This document shows positions 34,604-43,114 of a DNA stretch of 64,000 nt, in pieces (the first letter of the stretch is position 1; each line of letters begins with the position of its first letter). The notes under the pieces were generated by a model that was given only the letters and a program-made list of their open reading frames with translations, was not told where the DNA came from and searched no databases. The translations under genes were made by a program, and so were the position numbers. Origin of the DNA: Propionicimonas sp. Its GTDB lineage: Bacteria; Actinomycetota; Actinomycetes; Propionibacteriales; Propionibacteriaceae. The DNA lies in assembly GCA_013791955.1 (NCBI GenBank), contig VMSW01000004.1, positions 84,213 through 148,212 of the forward strand. Reading direction: 5' to 3'.

Positions 34604-36316
34604 ATGGTTACCTCCCGTGGAGCATTCTTCGCTGGTTGCGTTGTCTTAACGCTGGTGCTGTCAGGGTGCAGCAGCGGCTCTGGTTCGTCGGGCACGTCCG
34701 CGTCTTCGGGCAGTGCGCTATGCGCATCGAGCAACGCTCCGGTTGTAACGCCGGCTTCGGCGAGTTCCTCCAGCAGTGCTTCATCGAGTGCGCCGGCCAG
34801 TGCCTCGGCGAGCGCCACCAGCAGTTCGAGCGGCTCCTCGGTTGACGCGTGGAGTTTCGTCACTGAACCCGACCTCAAGCCAGCCAAGTTTGAGGTAGTG
34901 AAGAACGCATTGTCCGACAAGTCCGGTTTTGTCTTCACGGCGCCGTACGCGCCCGGTGCGGCTACCGGGCAGACCGGCACCTACATCACTGACATCGACG
35001 GCAATCCGGTGTGGTTCAAGGCAGTGCCGGGGACGAGCATGGAGAACCTCGGTTTTCGGGTTCAGACCTACCAGGGCAAGCCGGTGCTGACCACGTGGCA
35101 GGGGACCGCTGCTGGCTCTCCTGAGTACCAGAACCTTCCGATGGCCTCTCCCGAGCCGGGTGCCTGCTTCTACATCTACGACCAGAGCTACAACGTCATC
35201 AAGACGGTCAGCGCCGTGGACGGCTGGACGGCCGACTTGCACGAGTTGGTGTTGACGCCGAGTGGAACAGCGCTGTTCCTCACCTTCAAGACGGTGGCCA
35301 AAGACCTCTCCGAGTACGGCGGGCCCAAGGATGGCTACGTGGGCGACTACGGCATCCAGGAGATCGATCTGGCCACGGACAAGCTCGTGTTCTCGTGGGA
35401 CATGTTGGAGCACATCAGCCTGAAGGACTCCTACGAGACTGCGGCCAGTGCCAATTCGACCGACGCCAACGTGTGGGACGTCTTCCATCCCAACTCGCTG
35501 GACATCGGACCCAACGGGGAACTCCTGGTGTCCTTGCGCAACATGTGGGCCGGGTATGCCGTCGATCGGTCGAGCGGGGACGTCCTGTGGCAGCTCAATG
35601 GAAAGCAGCAGTCCGATGAGAAGTGGCCGCTGATCACCCCGGCGAAGGACGCGCGGTTCTCCTGGCAGCACATGTTGCGCTTCCGTGGCGCAGACCAGGT
35701 CTCCCTGTTTGACGACGCGTGCTGTGGAACCGCCGCCAATGGTGATGCTGAGAAGGCGCAAGGCACCTCTCGTGGTCTGGTGCTCGATGTCGATCTTGCC
35801 AAGAAGACGGCCGCTGTCGCGAAGACCACCTACCACGATCCAGCGCTGTCAGTGTCGAGCCAGGGAAGCATGCAGGAGCTGCCCAATGGCGATTGGTTCG
35901 TTGGCTGGGGCATTGAGCCCTACTTCTCGCAGTTCGGTGCGGCCGGCAATAAGGCGAGTACGTCGTCTTCGAACCTTTTGTATGACGTCAAGCTTCCCGG
36001 TGACATGTTTTCGTACCGGGCCTTCCGTGACGACTGGGTCGGCATTCCGACAACGCCACCCAAGACCGTTGCCCAGTCGAGGGACGGGACGACCACGGTG
36101 TACGCCTCATGGAATGGATCTACCGAGACCGCGGCGTGGCAGGTGTTGGCGGGCAGTAGCCAGACTGATCTCGCCGTCGTCGTGCCGAAGTCACCGCGTA
36201 AGGGGTTCGAGACTTCGGTGGCCGTTCCCGGCGCCGCCCAGTACTACCAGGTCAAGGCACTCGACGACGCGGGTCAGGTCATCGGGACGTCCGCGGTGGT
36301 TGCGGTTTCGTCTTAG
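34604..36316 (+). CDS. Arylsulfotransferase (ASST)-like lipoprotein
   Basis: 570 residues. A lipoprotein signal ends in LVLSGC, followed by a Ser/Ala-rich low-complexity linker (about residues 25-85). The rest is a beta-propeller with the ASST-type pattern YITDIDGNPVWFK, DLHELVLTPSGTALF, DVFHPNSLDIGPNGELLVSLRN and FSWQHMLRF, which carries the histidines and Arg of the arylsulfotransferase site. It may transfer sulfate between phenols, or act as a binding protein. ATG 34604 gives a normal signal peptide but has no clear Shine-Dalgarno. Confidence 0.82.
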   Translation: MVTSRGAFFAGCVVLTLVLSGCSSGSGSSGTSASSGSALCASSNAPVVTPASASSSSSASSSAPASASASATSSSSGSSVDAWSFVTEPDLKPAKFEVVKNALSDKSGFVFTAPYAPGAATGQTGTYITDIDGNPVWFKAVPGTSMENLGFRVQTYQGKPVLTTWQGTAAGSPEYQNLPMASPEPGACFYIYDQSYNVIKTVSAVDGWTADLHELVLTPSGTALFLTFKTVAKDLSEYGGPKDGYVGDYGIQEIDLATDKLVFSWDMLEHISLKDSYETAASANSTDANVWDVFHPNSLDIGPNGELLVSLRNMWAGYAVDRSSGDVLWQLNGKQQSDEKWPLITPAKDARFSWQHMLRFRGADQVSLFDDACCGTAANGDAEKAQGTSRGLVLDVDLAKKTAAVAKTTYHDPALSVSSQGSMQELPNGDWFVGWGIEPYFSQFGAAGNKASTSSSNLLYDVKLPGDMFSYRAFRDDWVGIPTTPPKTVAQSRDGTTTVYASWNGSTETAAWQVLAGSSQTDLAVVVPKSPRKGFETSVAVPGAAQYYQVKALDDAGQVIGTSAVVAVSS

Positions 36317-36335
36317 CGCGAGTTCCTGAGTCGCT

Positions 36336-36428
36336 GTCGAGATGCGGCGAAGTCTGCACAGTGGTGCGGTGGCGGTTTGCACAGAAGGAGCCATCTCGCA
36401 ACGACTGTGCAGAGTTCGATGCTGAGAC
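36336..36428 (+). repeat. Repeat family B, copy 2
   Basis: Begins GTCGAGATGCGGCGAAGTCT and ends near TGTGCAGAGTTCGATGCTGA. TTTGCACAG and CTGTGCAGA inside it can pair. It lies just after the ASST-like gene; the remaining 207 bp to the next gene hold no frame I can support. Confidence 0.75.
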
Positions 36429-36635
36429 TGCCTTGACCAGCTGGGTGTGGCGATACCCACGGGACGCCTTTGGTCGCGCGGGTGTGAGGCTGATCGAGGA
36501 AGCTTGCGGCTTCGAGTGAGACGCATCGCACCCGAATGTCCTCGTTTCCAGAGATAGCGACGGTGTGGTGATCGCCAAATTGCGGGCAAGGTCGATCAGA
36601 TTGGTAACGATTATTGGACCGCCTAGTCTTGCCAG

Positions 36636-38450
36636 GTGCTGGTACCTAGGTTCAAGCGTCGATTCTCGCGGGGCGTGCTGGTCGTCGGAGCGGCGTTTAT
36701 GGTCACCATGGCGGCGTGCTCGACCGCGCCGCAAATCACGGTGGATGAGCGTCCCAACCGTCCGACGACCGTATTCGAGCCAAGCTACGACCCGCAGACC
36801 GACCCGGCCAAGCTCGCCGTCCCGCTCAAGAGCCTGCCCGGTTACCAGACCGGCACCCCGGGGACGGATGGCTGGACGTCCATCCCGATGACCGGCAGCG
36901 ACGGCGACGTGAGCTGGCGGATGTGGAACCGCGAGAACCAGGTCCGGGAGAAGCACGCCGCTGACCAGACGGTGGCCTTCGGCGCGCCCCAGACCTACAC
37001 GAAGGTGCCCGGCGTGCTCACCTTCCGGGGCAACAACTTCCGAGACGCGCCCGCGTACGGCACCGCCGACGTCAACGAGAAGAAGCTCTCGATCGTGTGG
37101 ACGCAGGAAATCGGCGAGGCGCACGGCGACGCGTCCTACTGGCCGGGCGCCGGATGGACAGGGCAGCCACTGCTGGTGAACTGGCCCGAGCAGACCCGCA
37201 AGGCGATGGGCTTCGCTCCCGAGTTCGCCGACAAGGACCTGACCGAGGTGATCTACCCGGTCTTCGAGGGCAAGGTCCACCGGCTCGACCTCGACACCGG
37301 GAAGCAGACCAAGAACCCGATCGATGTCGGCTGCGGTTTCAAGGGCACAGGCTCGATCGACCCGCGCGGCTACCCGCTGCTCTACTCGGGTCAAGGCCTC
37401 AATGACATGGACAACAACAAGGACACGGAGGACTGCCCGTTCCGCTACCGAATCTTCGACCTGATCCAGAACAAGGAGGTCTCCGGCTGGACTGGCCAGG
37501 ACGATCCCGCCCGGCCGCGCAAGGGTTGGGGCGCCTTCGATTCGTCCGCCCTGGTCAACGCCGCGACCGACACCCTGATAGAGCCAGCGGAGAACGGGCT
37601 GGTGTACAAGGCGAAGCTGAACGCGAAGTTCGATCCGGCGGCCAAGACGGTGAGCGTCAACCCCCTCCTCACCAAGCTGGAGTACAAGACCCCCGTCAGC
37701 GTTGATCGCACCGTCAACGGCAAACTGCGGGAGGCCCATGGCGTCGAGTCGTCTGCGGCCGCGTACCGCAATCTGATGTACGCCACCGACAATGACGGCA
37801 ACCTGATCTGTTGGGACGCCACGACTATGCGGATCGTCTGGGCTCGTGACATCGGCGACGATTCGGACGCGTCCATCGTGATCGAAGACACCCCTGCTGG
37901 CCCGTTCCTGTACCAGGGCAACACGCTGGACAAACGGGGTGAGACCGGCGGCCCGATGGAAACCAACTTGCGCAAGATCAACGCGCTCACCGGTGACATC
38001 GTGTGGGAGAAGAACGTGCCGACGGTGGCGTCCTACCCGAACAACGGCGGCCTATTGGCGACCCCGGCGCTGGGCCAGGGCGAGACCGCCGACCTGGTGA
38101 TCTTCAACGTCTCGAAGACCGCCGCCCCGTTCTGCATCTTCGGCAAGTGCCTGGGCGACTTCAGCGGCGACCTCGTCGCGCTCGACCGCAACACGGGAAA
38201 GCTTGCCTGGAGCCGCCACCTCGACCGCTACTCGTGGAGCTCACCGGTCATCTTTCAGGGCAAGGACGGCCATTCCTACGGGGTCTTCGGTGATGCCGGC
38301 GGCCTGCTGCACCTCTTTGACCCGAACACCGGGCAGGACTACTCGACACTCAGCCTCGGCAAGAACATCGAGGCGTCCCCGGCGATCTACAACAACATGC
38401 TCGTGGTCGCCTCGTACGACAAGAAGATCTTCGGCGTGCGGATCTCCTGA
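36636..38450 (+). CDS. PQQ-binding-like beta-propeller lipoprotein
   Basis: 604 residues from GTG 36636. A lipoprotein signal ends in MAACS. Propeller blades of the BamB/quinoprotein type are seen as repeating GxLxCWDxxT/G-x-hhW units: NLICWDATTMRIVWARDIG, NALTGDIVWEKNVP and ALDRNTGKLAWSRHLD. Cys pairs (VGCGF, CPFRY, CIFGKC) may form disulfides or bind metal. No quinone-dehydrogenase catalytic residue can be named. With the ASST-like neighbour it makes a pair of exported propeller lipoproteins. Confidence 0.85.
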   Translation: MLVPRFKRRFSRGVLVVGAAFMVTMAACSTAPQITVDERPNRPTTVFEPSYDPQTDPAKLAVPLKSLPGYQTGTPGTDGWTSIPMTGSDGDVSWRMWNRENQVREKHAADQTVAFGAPQTYTKVPGVLTFRGNNFRDAPAYGTADVNEKKLSIVWTQEIGEAHGDASYWPGAGWTGQPLLVNWPEQTRKAMGFAPEFADKDLTEVIYPVFEGKVHRLDLDTGKQTKNPIDVGCGFKGTGSIDPRGYPLLYSGQGLNDMDNNKDTEDCPFRYRIFDLIQNKEVSGWTGQDDPARPRKGWGAFDSSALVNAATDTLIEPAENGLVYKAKLNAKFDPAAKTVSVNPLLTKLEYKTPVSVDRTVNGKLREAHGVESSAAAYRNLMYATDNDGNLICWDATTMRIVWARDIGDDSDASIVIEDTPAGPFLYQGNTLDKRGETGGPMETNLRKINALTGDIVWEKNVPTVASYPNNGGLLATPALGQGETADLVIFNVSKTAAPFCIFGKCLGDFSGDLVALDRNTGKLAWSRHLDRYSWSSPVIFQGKDGHSYGVFGDAGGLLHLFDPNTGQDYSTLSLGKNIEASPAIYNNMLVVASYDKKIFGVRIS

Positions 38451-38471
38451 TTGAGCCAGACTCCTGTTTCC

Positions 38472-38617
38472 TATGATGTATACGAAGCCCTTTGTGAAAG
38501 TTGGCTGCATCTCCACAGGAGCGCCGCCTGTCGAGATGCAGCGAATTCTGAACACTGATGCGCTCGGAAGTCTGCACACCGATGGGCACGTCGTACCGGC
38601 TGTGCAGAGTTGGAGGG
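38472..38617 (+). repeat. Repeat family B, copy 3 (full length)
   Basis: Begins ATGATGTATACGAAGCCCTT. CTGCATCTCCACAGG (38505-38519) pairs with CCTGTCGAGATGCAG (38527-38541), a 15-bp stem with one mismatch. The core GCGAATTCTGAACACTGATG follows, then a second possible stem TCTGCACA/TGTGCAGA. Lies between two convergent genes. Confidence 0.85.
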
Positions 38618-38651
38618 GCCTGTGCCGGCGATCGACGATGTGGCACCCAGT

Positions 38652-39260
38652 TCAGGTGTCTGGGTTGTCCGAGGGGAACACTGTGCGAGCAAGCTCGCCC
38701 GCCTGACTGAGCCAGGCGGAGCGCTCGGCGTCGGTGCTCGTGACGGTGACGCTGAAGGTCTTGCGGTGGAAGTCTTGAACACCACAAAGACCGAAGATGC
38801 AGTTGCGCCAGATTCGCTCGAGCGGGTCTCCGAAGACGTCCCGCTCGCGGACGGGGTCGGTGTCGGCGGTGTTGATGACGAGCGCGGCTCGTGCCTTGAG
38901 GAGGCCGATGGGGACGCCCTCGCCGTGGTCCCCGGGCTGGAACTTGTAGGCGGAATCCACACGGATCACGCGGTCGACCCAGCCGGTGAGGATCGCGGGC
39001 GGCATGCCCCACCAGTTGGGGTGCACGATGACGATCCCGTCGGCGCCGGCGAGCTCAGCGACGGCGGTAGCTACGTACGGCGGCAGGGTGGCGGCACGCG
39101 CAGCCTCCCCGGCCGGAAGGAGCGGGTCGAAGGCTTCGGCGTAGAGGTCCTTGAGGATGACCTGGTGGCCGACGGAGGTCAGTGAGTTCGCGACCTCGCG
39201 GGCGATGGCGTGATTGAAGCTGGCAGGTGAGGGATGGGCTAGCACGATCAGGACTCGCAT
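38652..39260 (-). CDS. NAD(P)H-dependent oxidoreductase, flavodoxin-like fold
   Basis: 202 residues. The N-terminus MRVLIVLAHPSPASFNHAI and the motif VIVHPNWWGMPPAILTGWVD are those of the NQO1/KefF-type FMN or FAD quinone reductases. It would reduce quinones or nitro compounds in the cytoplasm. ATG 39260 is chosen from the family start; an ATG four codons upstream is possible. Confidence 0.9.
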   Translation of the reverse strand: MRVLIVLAHPSPASFNHAIAREVANSLTSVGHQVILKDLYAEAFDPLLPAGEAARAATLPPYVATAVAELAGADGIVIVHPNWWGMPPAILTGWVDRVIRVDSAYKFQPGDHGEGVPIGLLKARAALVINTADTDPVRERDVFGDPLERIWRNCIFGLCGVQDFHRKTFSVTVTSTDAERSAWLSQAGELARTVFPSDNPDT

Positions 39261-39349
39261 GGGTGGCAACATAGCGGCCCCTTGTGCGGGGACGGGTGCG
39301 CCGTGCATAGTTCGCCCGCGAGTGATCAGGTGAATGTGGAGGTAGCCTC

Positions 39350-39901
39350 ATGAGAAGAGACGAAGCGATTGATCTCTTGGCACGACGTGATCTTGCCCAA
39401 CTCTCCAGTGATGAGCGCGAGGCGTTGCTGCTCGACTGGTGGACCATCGACGCCGGTGACCCTGATTACGGCGATCTCCCCGACCTGCTGAGAGAAGCCC
39501 TAGCGCGCGCCGATCGGCCGGATGACCCAGGAGAGTCGCTCTACGATCCGCTCGCACTGATCGCTCTCCGCCGCGCCTATGTCGGTGTCCTCAACGCCTA
39601 TCTGACCAGTCAGCTTGCGAATTTGGGACGCCACGAAGCGGTTGACGGTGACGTTGAAGAGCTGGCTGCGTGTCCCTGCTGTGGGTACCGAACCCTGCCA
39701 GAGCGCGGCGCGTATGAGATTTGTCGCGTGTGTTTCTGGGAGGACGATGGAACCACTGATCCTGACCGTGTGAGCGGCCCAAATCACATGACGTTGCGGG
39801 AAGCACGGCTGAACGTCCAGCACCTCGGCGCGGTTAGCGAGAGCGCGCGCGAGCACGTACTCACTGACGGTCGGACACGGTACGCATCGGCCGACATCTG
39901 A
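39350..39901 (+). CDS. CPCC-type cysteine-rich (zinc-ribbon) protein
   Basis: 183 residues from ATG 39350, with GGAGG seven bases upstream. A helical N-terminal half (about 1-100) precedes the signature ACPCCGYRTLPERGAYEICR then VCFWEDDG, the CPCC domain, a probable zinc ribbon. These domains often lie in toxin-immunity or other variable loci; the exact role is unknown. It is flanked by family B repeats and sits at the edge of the putative defence region. Confidence 0.88.
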   Translation: MRRDEAIDLLARRDLAQLSSDEREALLLDWWTIDAGDPDYGDLPDLLREALARADRPDDPGESLYDPLALIALRRAYVGVLNAYLTSQLANLGRHEAVDGDVEELAACPCCGYRTLPERGAYEICRVCFWEDDGTTDPDRVSGPNHMTLREARLNVQHLGAVSESAREHVLTDGRTRYASADI

Positions 39902-40250
39902 TCCGTTGCTGAGATGCAACGAAGTCTGAACACTGACGCGCTCGGTAGTTTGCACAGAAGGCGCAGTCCTCCAACGGATGTGCAGAGTTCGAATCTGAGA
40001 GCGGGCGTTTCCAGCGACTGGGGGCCGCCGCGCACCTCTGGTTCAGGCGCGACTGCCGCGGACACTTCCCTCGATCAAGGACGCGCGAGCCCGGTCCTCA
40101 GCTTCTTCATATGATGTATACGAACCCGGTTGTGAAGAGTTGACTGCATCTCCCAGTTTTTTGTTGCATGTCGAGATGCAGCGAAGTCTGAACACTGAGG
40201 CGCTCGGAAGTCTGCACAGAGGTAGCTGTTCCGGACGCACCGTGCAGTGT
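39902..40250. other. 349-bp gap occupied by two family B repeats
   Basis: No gene is seen. Copies 4 and 5 of repeat B account for about 250 of the 349 bp. Confidence 0.6.
39907..40002 (+). repeat. Repeat family B, copy 4
   Basis: Begins TGCTGAGATGCAACGAAGTC and runs to GTGCAGAGTTCGAATCTGAG. It lacks the first stem arm. The core CGAAGTCTGAACACTGACGC is shared with copies 3 and 5. Confidence 0.8.
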
Positions 40251-40265
40251 TCAAGCCTGAGAGTC
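40109..40265 (+). repeat. Repeat family B, copy 5 (full length)
   Basis: Begins ATATGATGTATACGAACCCG. CTGCATCTC (40144-40152) pairs with GAGATGCAG (40173-40181) around a loop with a T6 run. It ends in TTCAAGCCTGAGAGTC, which contains the stop codon of the HNH-like gene on the other strand. Confidence 0.85.
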
Positions 40266-41144
40266 TGGTGCTTGTTGAGTGACCGCGTCCGCCAGCTTGT
40301 TGGTATCAGGGAACTTGATGAGCGATGTCATCCTTCCCTCCCGTTGCAGTCGCTCCAGCCGCGTGGTCAAGTGGTGCGGAAGAGCCACCTCAACCTCGGT
40401 CGGCTCGGCGGTGCCGAGTATTTTGGGCCGGCTAAGGCGGCGCGCGAGCTGCGGGTCAATCGGGCGAAGGGCGACGACTGAACTGAGCGGGGCTGGCCAG
40501 ATGAGTCTGACCTTGCGTTGCCCGTGCCTATGTATGAGCCTGGCGAGTGTGTCTGATGTCGGCTCCATCCCTGCAGCCGGGATGATCACAAGCGCAAACA
40601 ATCTGCCCATCGACCAGGAAGCGAGGTGCATGTTCGTTTCTGGGTCACCGTTCACGTTCAGCAAGTCGTGGCGACCCCCAGCCAGCACAAACGCATCTTC
40701 CGACCACGCCGCAAAGATGCGGGTGCCTTCCGGTGGGCGCTGGGTATGCCGGAACTCACGCATCTTGGCCAGCGGGCACTCAACTTCATATCGAGTTCCC
40801 CACATCCGCATCAGCCCGGTACGTGTTAGGTGCATCGCCACTGCGTTCAATTCGGTGGATCTGAACCAAGCGCGCTTCCCGGTTGCCACTGCTAACACGG
40901 CATCCTGTGCGGCCTCGTCAATCTCGCGGAGCCACACGTTGTTGCACTGGGCGCAGACGCCTGGGTACTTCTTGTCGAAGGGAGTCTTGCTCGAGTACGA
41001 CGTCTTCATGTGCATGCCGTTTGTGTGTGTCGAGTCGACCAGTACGGTCGGGATGGCAAAGTGCTCCTTCCATGAACGAGGTAGCCAGTGTTCAGCTGTG
41101 GACCTGCCTTCTGAGGACCCACAAAACGGGCATGGCTCGCGCAT
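40251..41144 (-). CDS. HNH-type zinc-binding endonuclease-like protein
   Basis: 297 residues from ATG 41144. The N-terminus shows CPFC (Cys5, Cys8), then AEHWLPRSW (Glu18-His19) and CAQCNNVWLREID (Cys64, Cys67, Asn68/69). This is the CxxC...H...CxxCN layout of HNH nucleases such as the HNH_5 group. The remaining 220 residues are unassigned. The gene starts 4 bp after the stop of the AbiJ-like gene, so it is the last member of the block. Its final codons run into repeat B. Confidence 0.75.
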   Translation of the reverse strand: MREPCPFCGSSEGRSTAEHWLPRSWKEHFAIPTVLVDSTHTNGMHMKTSYSSKTPFDKKYPGVCAQCNNVWLREIDEAAQDAVLAVATGKRAWFRSTELNAVAMHLTRTGLMRMWGTRYEVECPLAKMREFRHTQRPPEGTRIFAAWSEDAFVLAGGRHDLLNVNGDPETNMHLASWSMGRLFALVIIPAAGMEPTSDTLARLIHRHGQRKVRLIWPAPLSSVVALRPIDPQLARRLSRPKILGTAEPTEVEVALPHHLTTRLERLQREGRMTSLIKFPDTNKLADAVTQQAPDSQA

Positions 41145-41148
41145 GGCG

Positions 41149-42579
41149 TCAGTGTAGGAGCGGTTCAGGCCGGGTGGTCGAGTGTCCCCAACGGAGGCGA
41201 GTGAAGAACTCCGAGATGGTCGAGCGTGCCTGGTCGAGGGTAAGGAGCTCGGCCGCGCCGAACCGGTACACCTCGTAGCCATCAAGCCGAAGCTGACGGT
41301 CGGCCTTCATTGTCGCGGCGTATGTCCCTGGGTCGGCCTTGTTGCCTTTCGCGTAGTGGCTCTTCCCGTCAACCTCAAGGACTAGTCGCCGCCGGCCAGG
41401 AAGCAGCATCACGAAGTCCATACGCAGATTGAGGAGTGCGTCTCTTCCCCGCTCCGCGACTGTCTTGGGATCCCACAGAAGCCAGACCTCGGGCAGGAGG
41501 GCGGGCATCTGGGGGATCTTGTCGCCGAAGACTTGGTGATAGGCGAGGAAGAAGTTGCGTTGAGGCGGCGAGTTGGTGGGCAGGCTGTCTAGCAGCCGCC
41601 TGTAAAGGGTGCTCTTGGCTCGGGCGGGGTCTGCGATTTCTGACCGAGTTGCCCACCAGTCCTGGAGTTCAGCCCAGGTCAGCCCTGCGGAGAAGTCGAG
41701 CCTCCGGTCATAGATGAGTACATCCGCTGGGTCGCCACACACCTCCACATCGTTGTCTAGGGCGTCGGTGAACCGGAGGTCGGGCCGGGCCTTGGTGGCG
41801 AAGATGATGTTCTTGGGCCGTCCTTTGAGGCGACCGCCACGGGGCTGCAGCCGGTAGCTGGGGTAGCCGTCGGATGTGCCAACCACCTCGAGTACCAACC
41901 CTGATCGTTGCAGCGGCGGATTGATCAGTGTCACGAGCTCACCTTGAGCCCCCTCGTTGGGGAGAACCTCAGGCGAGACCAAGCCTTCCAGCCACAGTCC
42001 AAAGCGCCGATCACTGGCCTCAAACGCGCCGACCTGGCGAAAGAGCTCGTTCGCATCCCAATCGTCGTTGCGGAACACGTGCTGTCTGATCCGCGCTTCC
42101 AGATCGTCTCTTCGAGGCCCGCCGGCGAGATCGGAGAGGAAGATGCTCAGTTCGGGGACAAGTACCCAACAGCGGTGCAGCAAGGCCCAGAAGCCATCCA
42201 GGTCTTGCCAAAGCGGACGAGCGCCAAGGGCTGCGGCGATTTCGTGACGGGTGCGCTTGTCGATTGTGGGGTGAGACTGCGTGGACCACAGTGCATCCTC
42301 GACAGCGTTTCGCCGGCCAGGCTCGAGCTCGCCGCTGGCGAGAAACGCCTCTGCGATGCTGGGCAGTGACGCTTCAGTCACCAGACCCCAGGAGTACTCA
42401 ACGCGTTCTCGTTTGGTTGGTTGGTGGCCTTCTTCCTCCGGCGGGGGTTGGGTGGGGAGCCCGAGTGCCTTGAAGACTCCATCCAGCTCCGGGTGCGAGT
42501 GGAGGGTCGCGAGGCTGTGGACTGTGGGGGCGAGCTCGTCGCGGAGCGCCTTCATCGTGGCCGTGCGTTCTTCGGGCAT
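41149..42579 (-). CDS. AbiJ-related protein with C-terminal PD-(D/E)XK nuclease domain
   Basis: 476 residues. The middle part (TRHEIAAALGARPLWQDLDG, FWALLHRCWVL, GLWLEGLVSPEVLPNEGAQG, ELVTLINPPL) matches the AbiJ N-terminal-domain-3 pattern found in abortive-infection proteins. The C-terminus has a Vsr/DUF559-like core, Asp388 in RMDFVMLL and Glu402-x-Asp404-Gly-Lys406 in LVLEVDGKSHYA, consistent with a DNA-cutting nuclease. The family link is from memory; the nuclease motif is clear. It is third in the block with the YobI-like NTPase, the small membrane protein and the HNH protein. Confidence 0.78.
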   Translation of the reverse strand: MPEERTATMKALRDELAPTVHSLATLHSHPELDGVFKALGLPTQPPPEEEGHQPTKRERVEYSWGLVTEASLPSIAEAFLASGELEPGRRNAVEDALWSTQSHPTIDKRTRHEIAAALGARPLWQDLDGFWALLHRCWVLVPELSIFLSDLAGGPRRDDLEARIRQHVFRNDDWDANELFRQVGAFEASDRRFGLWLEGLVSPEVLPNEGAQGELVTLINPPLQRSGLVLEVVGTSDGYPSYRLQPRGGRLKGRPKNIIFATKARPDLRFTDALDNDVEVCGDPADVLIYDRRLDFSAGLTWAELQDWWATRSEIADPARAKSTLYRRLLDSLPTNSPPQRNFFLAYHQVFGDKIPQMPALLPEVWLLWDPKTVAERGRDALLNLRMDFVMLLPGRRRLVLEVDGKSHYAKGNKADPGTYAATMKADRQLRLDGYEVYRFGAAELLTLDQARSTISEFFTRLRWGHSTTRPEPLLH

Positions 42580-42653
42580 GTCTGGAGCCTACGAAGGAGC
42601 ACTGACGGTTGTCTGCGCAAGAGCGTTGGCCGTCACCGGACGTGCAAGGGTCT

Positions 42654-43091
42654 CTAGCCGTAGGCCAATAGGTCCTTCCGAGCCTGGGATCTCAGGGCTG
42701 CGATTGCGGCTGATGCCGCGCTTGTGCGGGCTTGGACCTTACCGGACGGCGCGTCCTGGAGATGCACTAGTGACTTGACTGCAGCGGTGGCGAGTGTGTG
42801 CGCCTCGTGGGTCCCGAAGAGGCCGACGTCTTCGGACCTAGTGAACAACGGTTCTAGGAGGTCCTCGGCGGGCTCGGGGCCACGGCCAGCCTCGAAGATG
42901 TAGTAGTAGTCCAACATGCTGAAGTACTGCTCAGCCTCGGCCAGAAAGGCCTGGTAGATCTCTGCGCGGTGTTCTCGAAGCCATTGCCGGTGTCTGCGGC
43001 GGTCTTGCAGGTTCGTGGCGAGGAGTTGTGCGCCGCCACCGAGGGTTGCGCCGACAACAACGCCGAGTAGAGCCAGGAGATCTGAGTTCAC
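42654..43091 (-). CDS. Small membrane-anchored protein of unknown function
   Basis: 145 residues. One N-terminal transmembrane segment (LLALLGVVVGATLGGGAQLL) is followed by a basic patch (DRRRHRQWLREHR) and a helical cytoplasmic domain. This layout is common next to defence genes, but no named family is recognised. Its start lies 23 bp after the stop of the YobI-like gene, which favours co-transcription. Confidence 0.8.
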   Translation of the reverse strand: MNSDLLALLGVVVGATLGGGAQLLATNLQDRRRHRQWLREHRAEIYQAFLAEAEQYFSMLDYYYIFEAGRGPEPAEDLLEPLFTRSEDVGLFGTHEAHTLATAAVKSLVHLQDAPSGKVQARTSAASAAIAALRSQARKDLLAYG

Positions 43092-43114
43092 GAGCCGACC
43101 CTAACCGTGTGCAT

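Noticed and set aside
36279..37739. 486-residue minus-strand frame over the PQQ-like gene
   Set aside because: It is a shadow frame; the plus strand has a signal peptide and propeller repeats.
39960..40005. tRNA-like T-loop (GTTCGAATC)
   Set aside because: It belongs to repeat B; no acceptor stem or anticodon arm fits around it.
34562..40265. CRISPR array
   Set aside because: The repeats are about 95-160 bp, separated by whole genes, with no regular short spacers and no cas genes.
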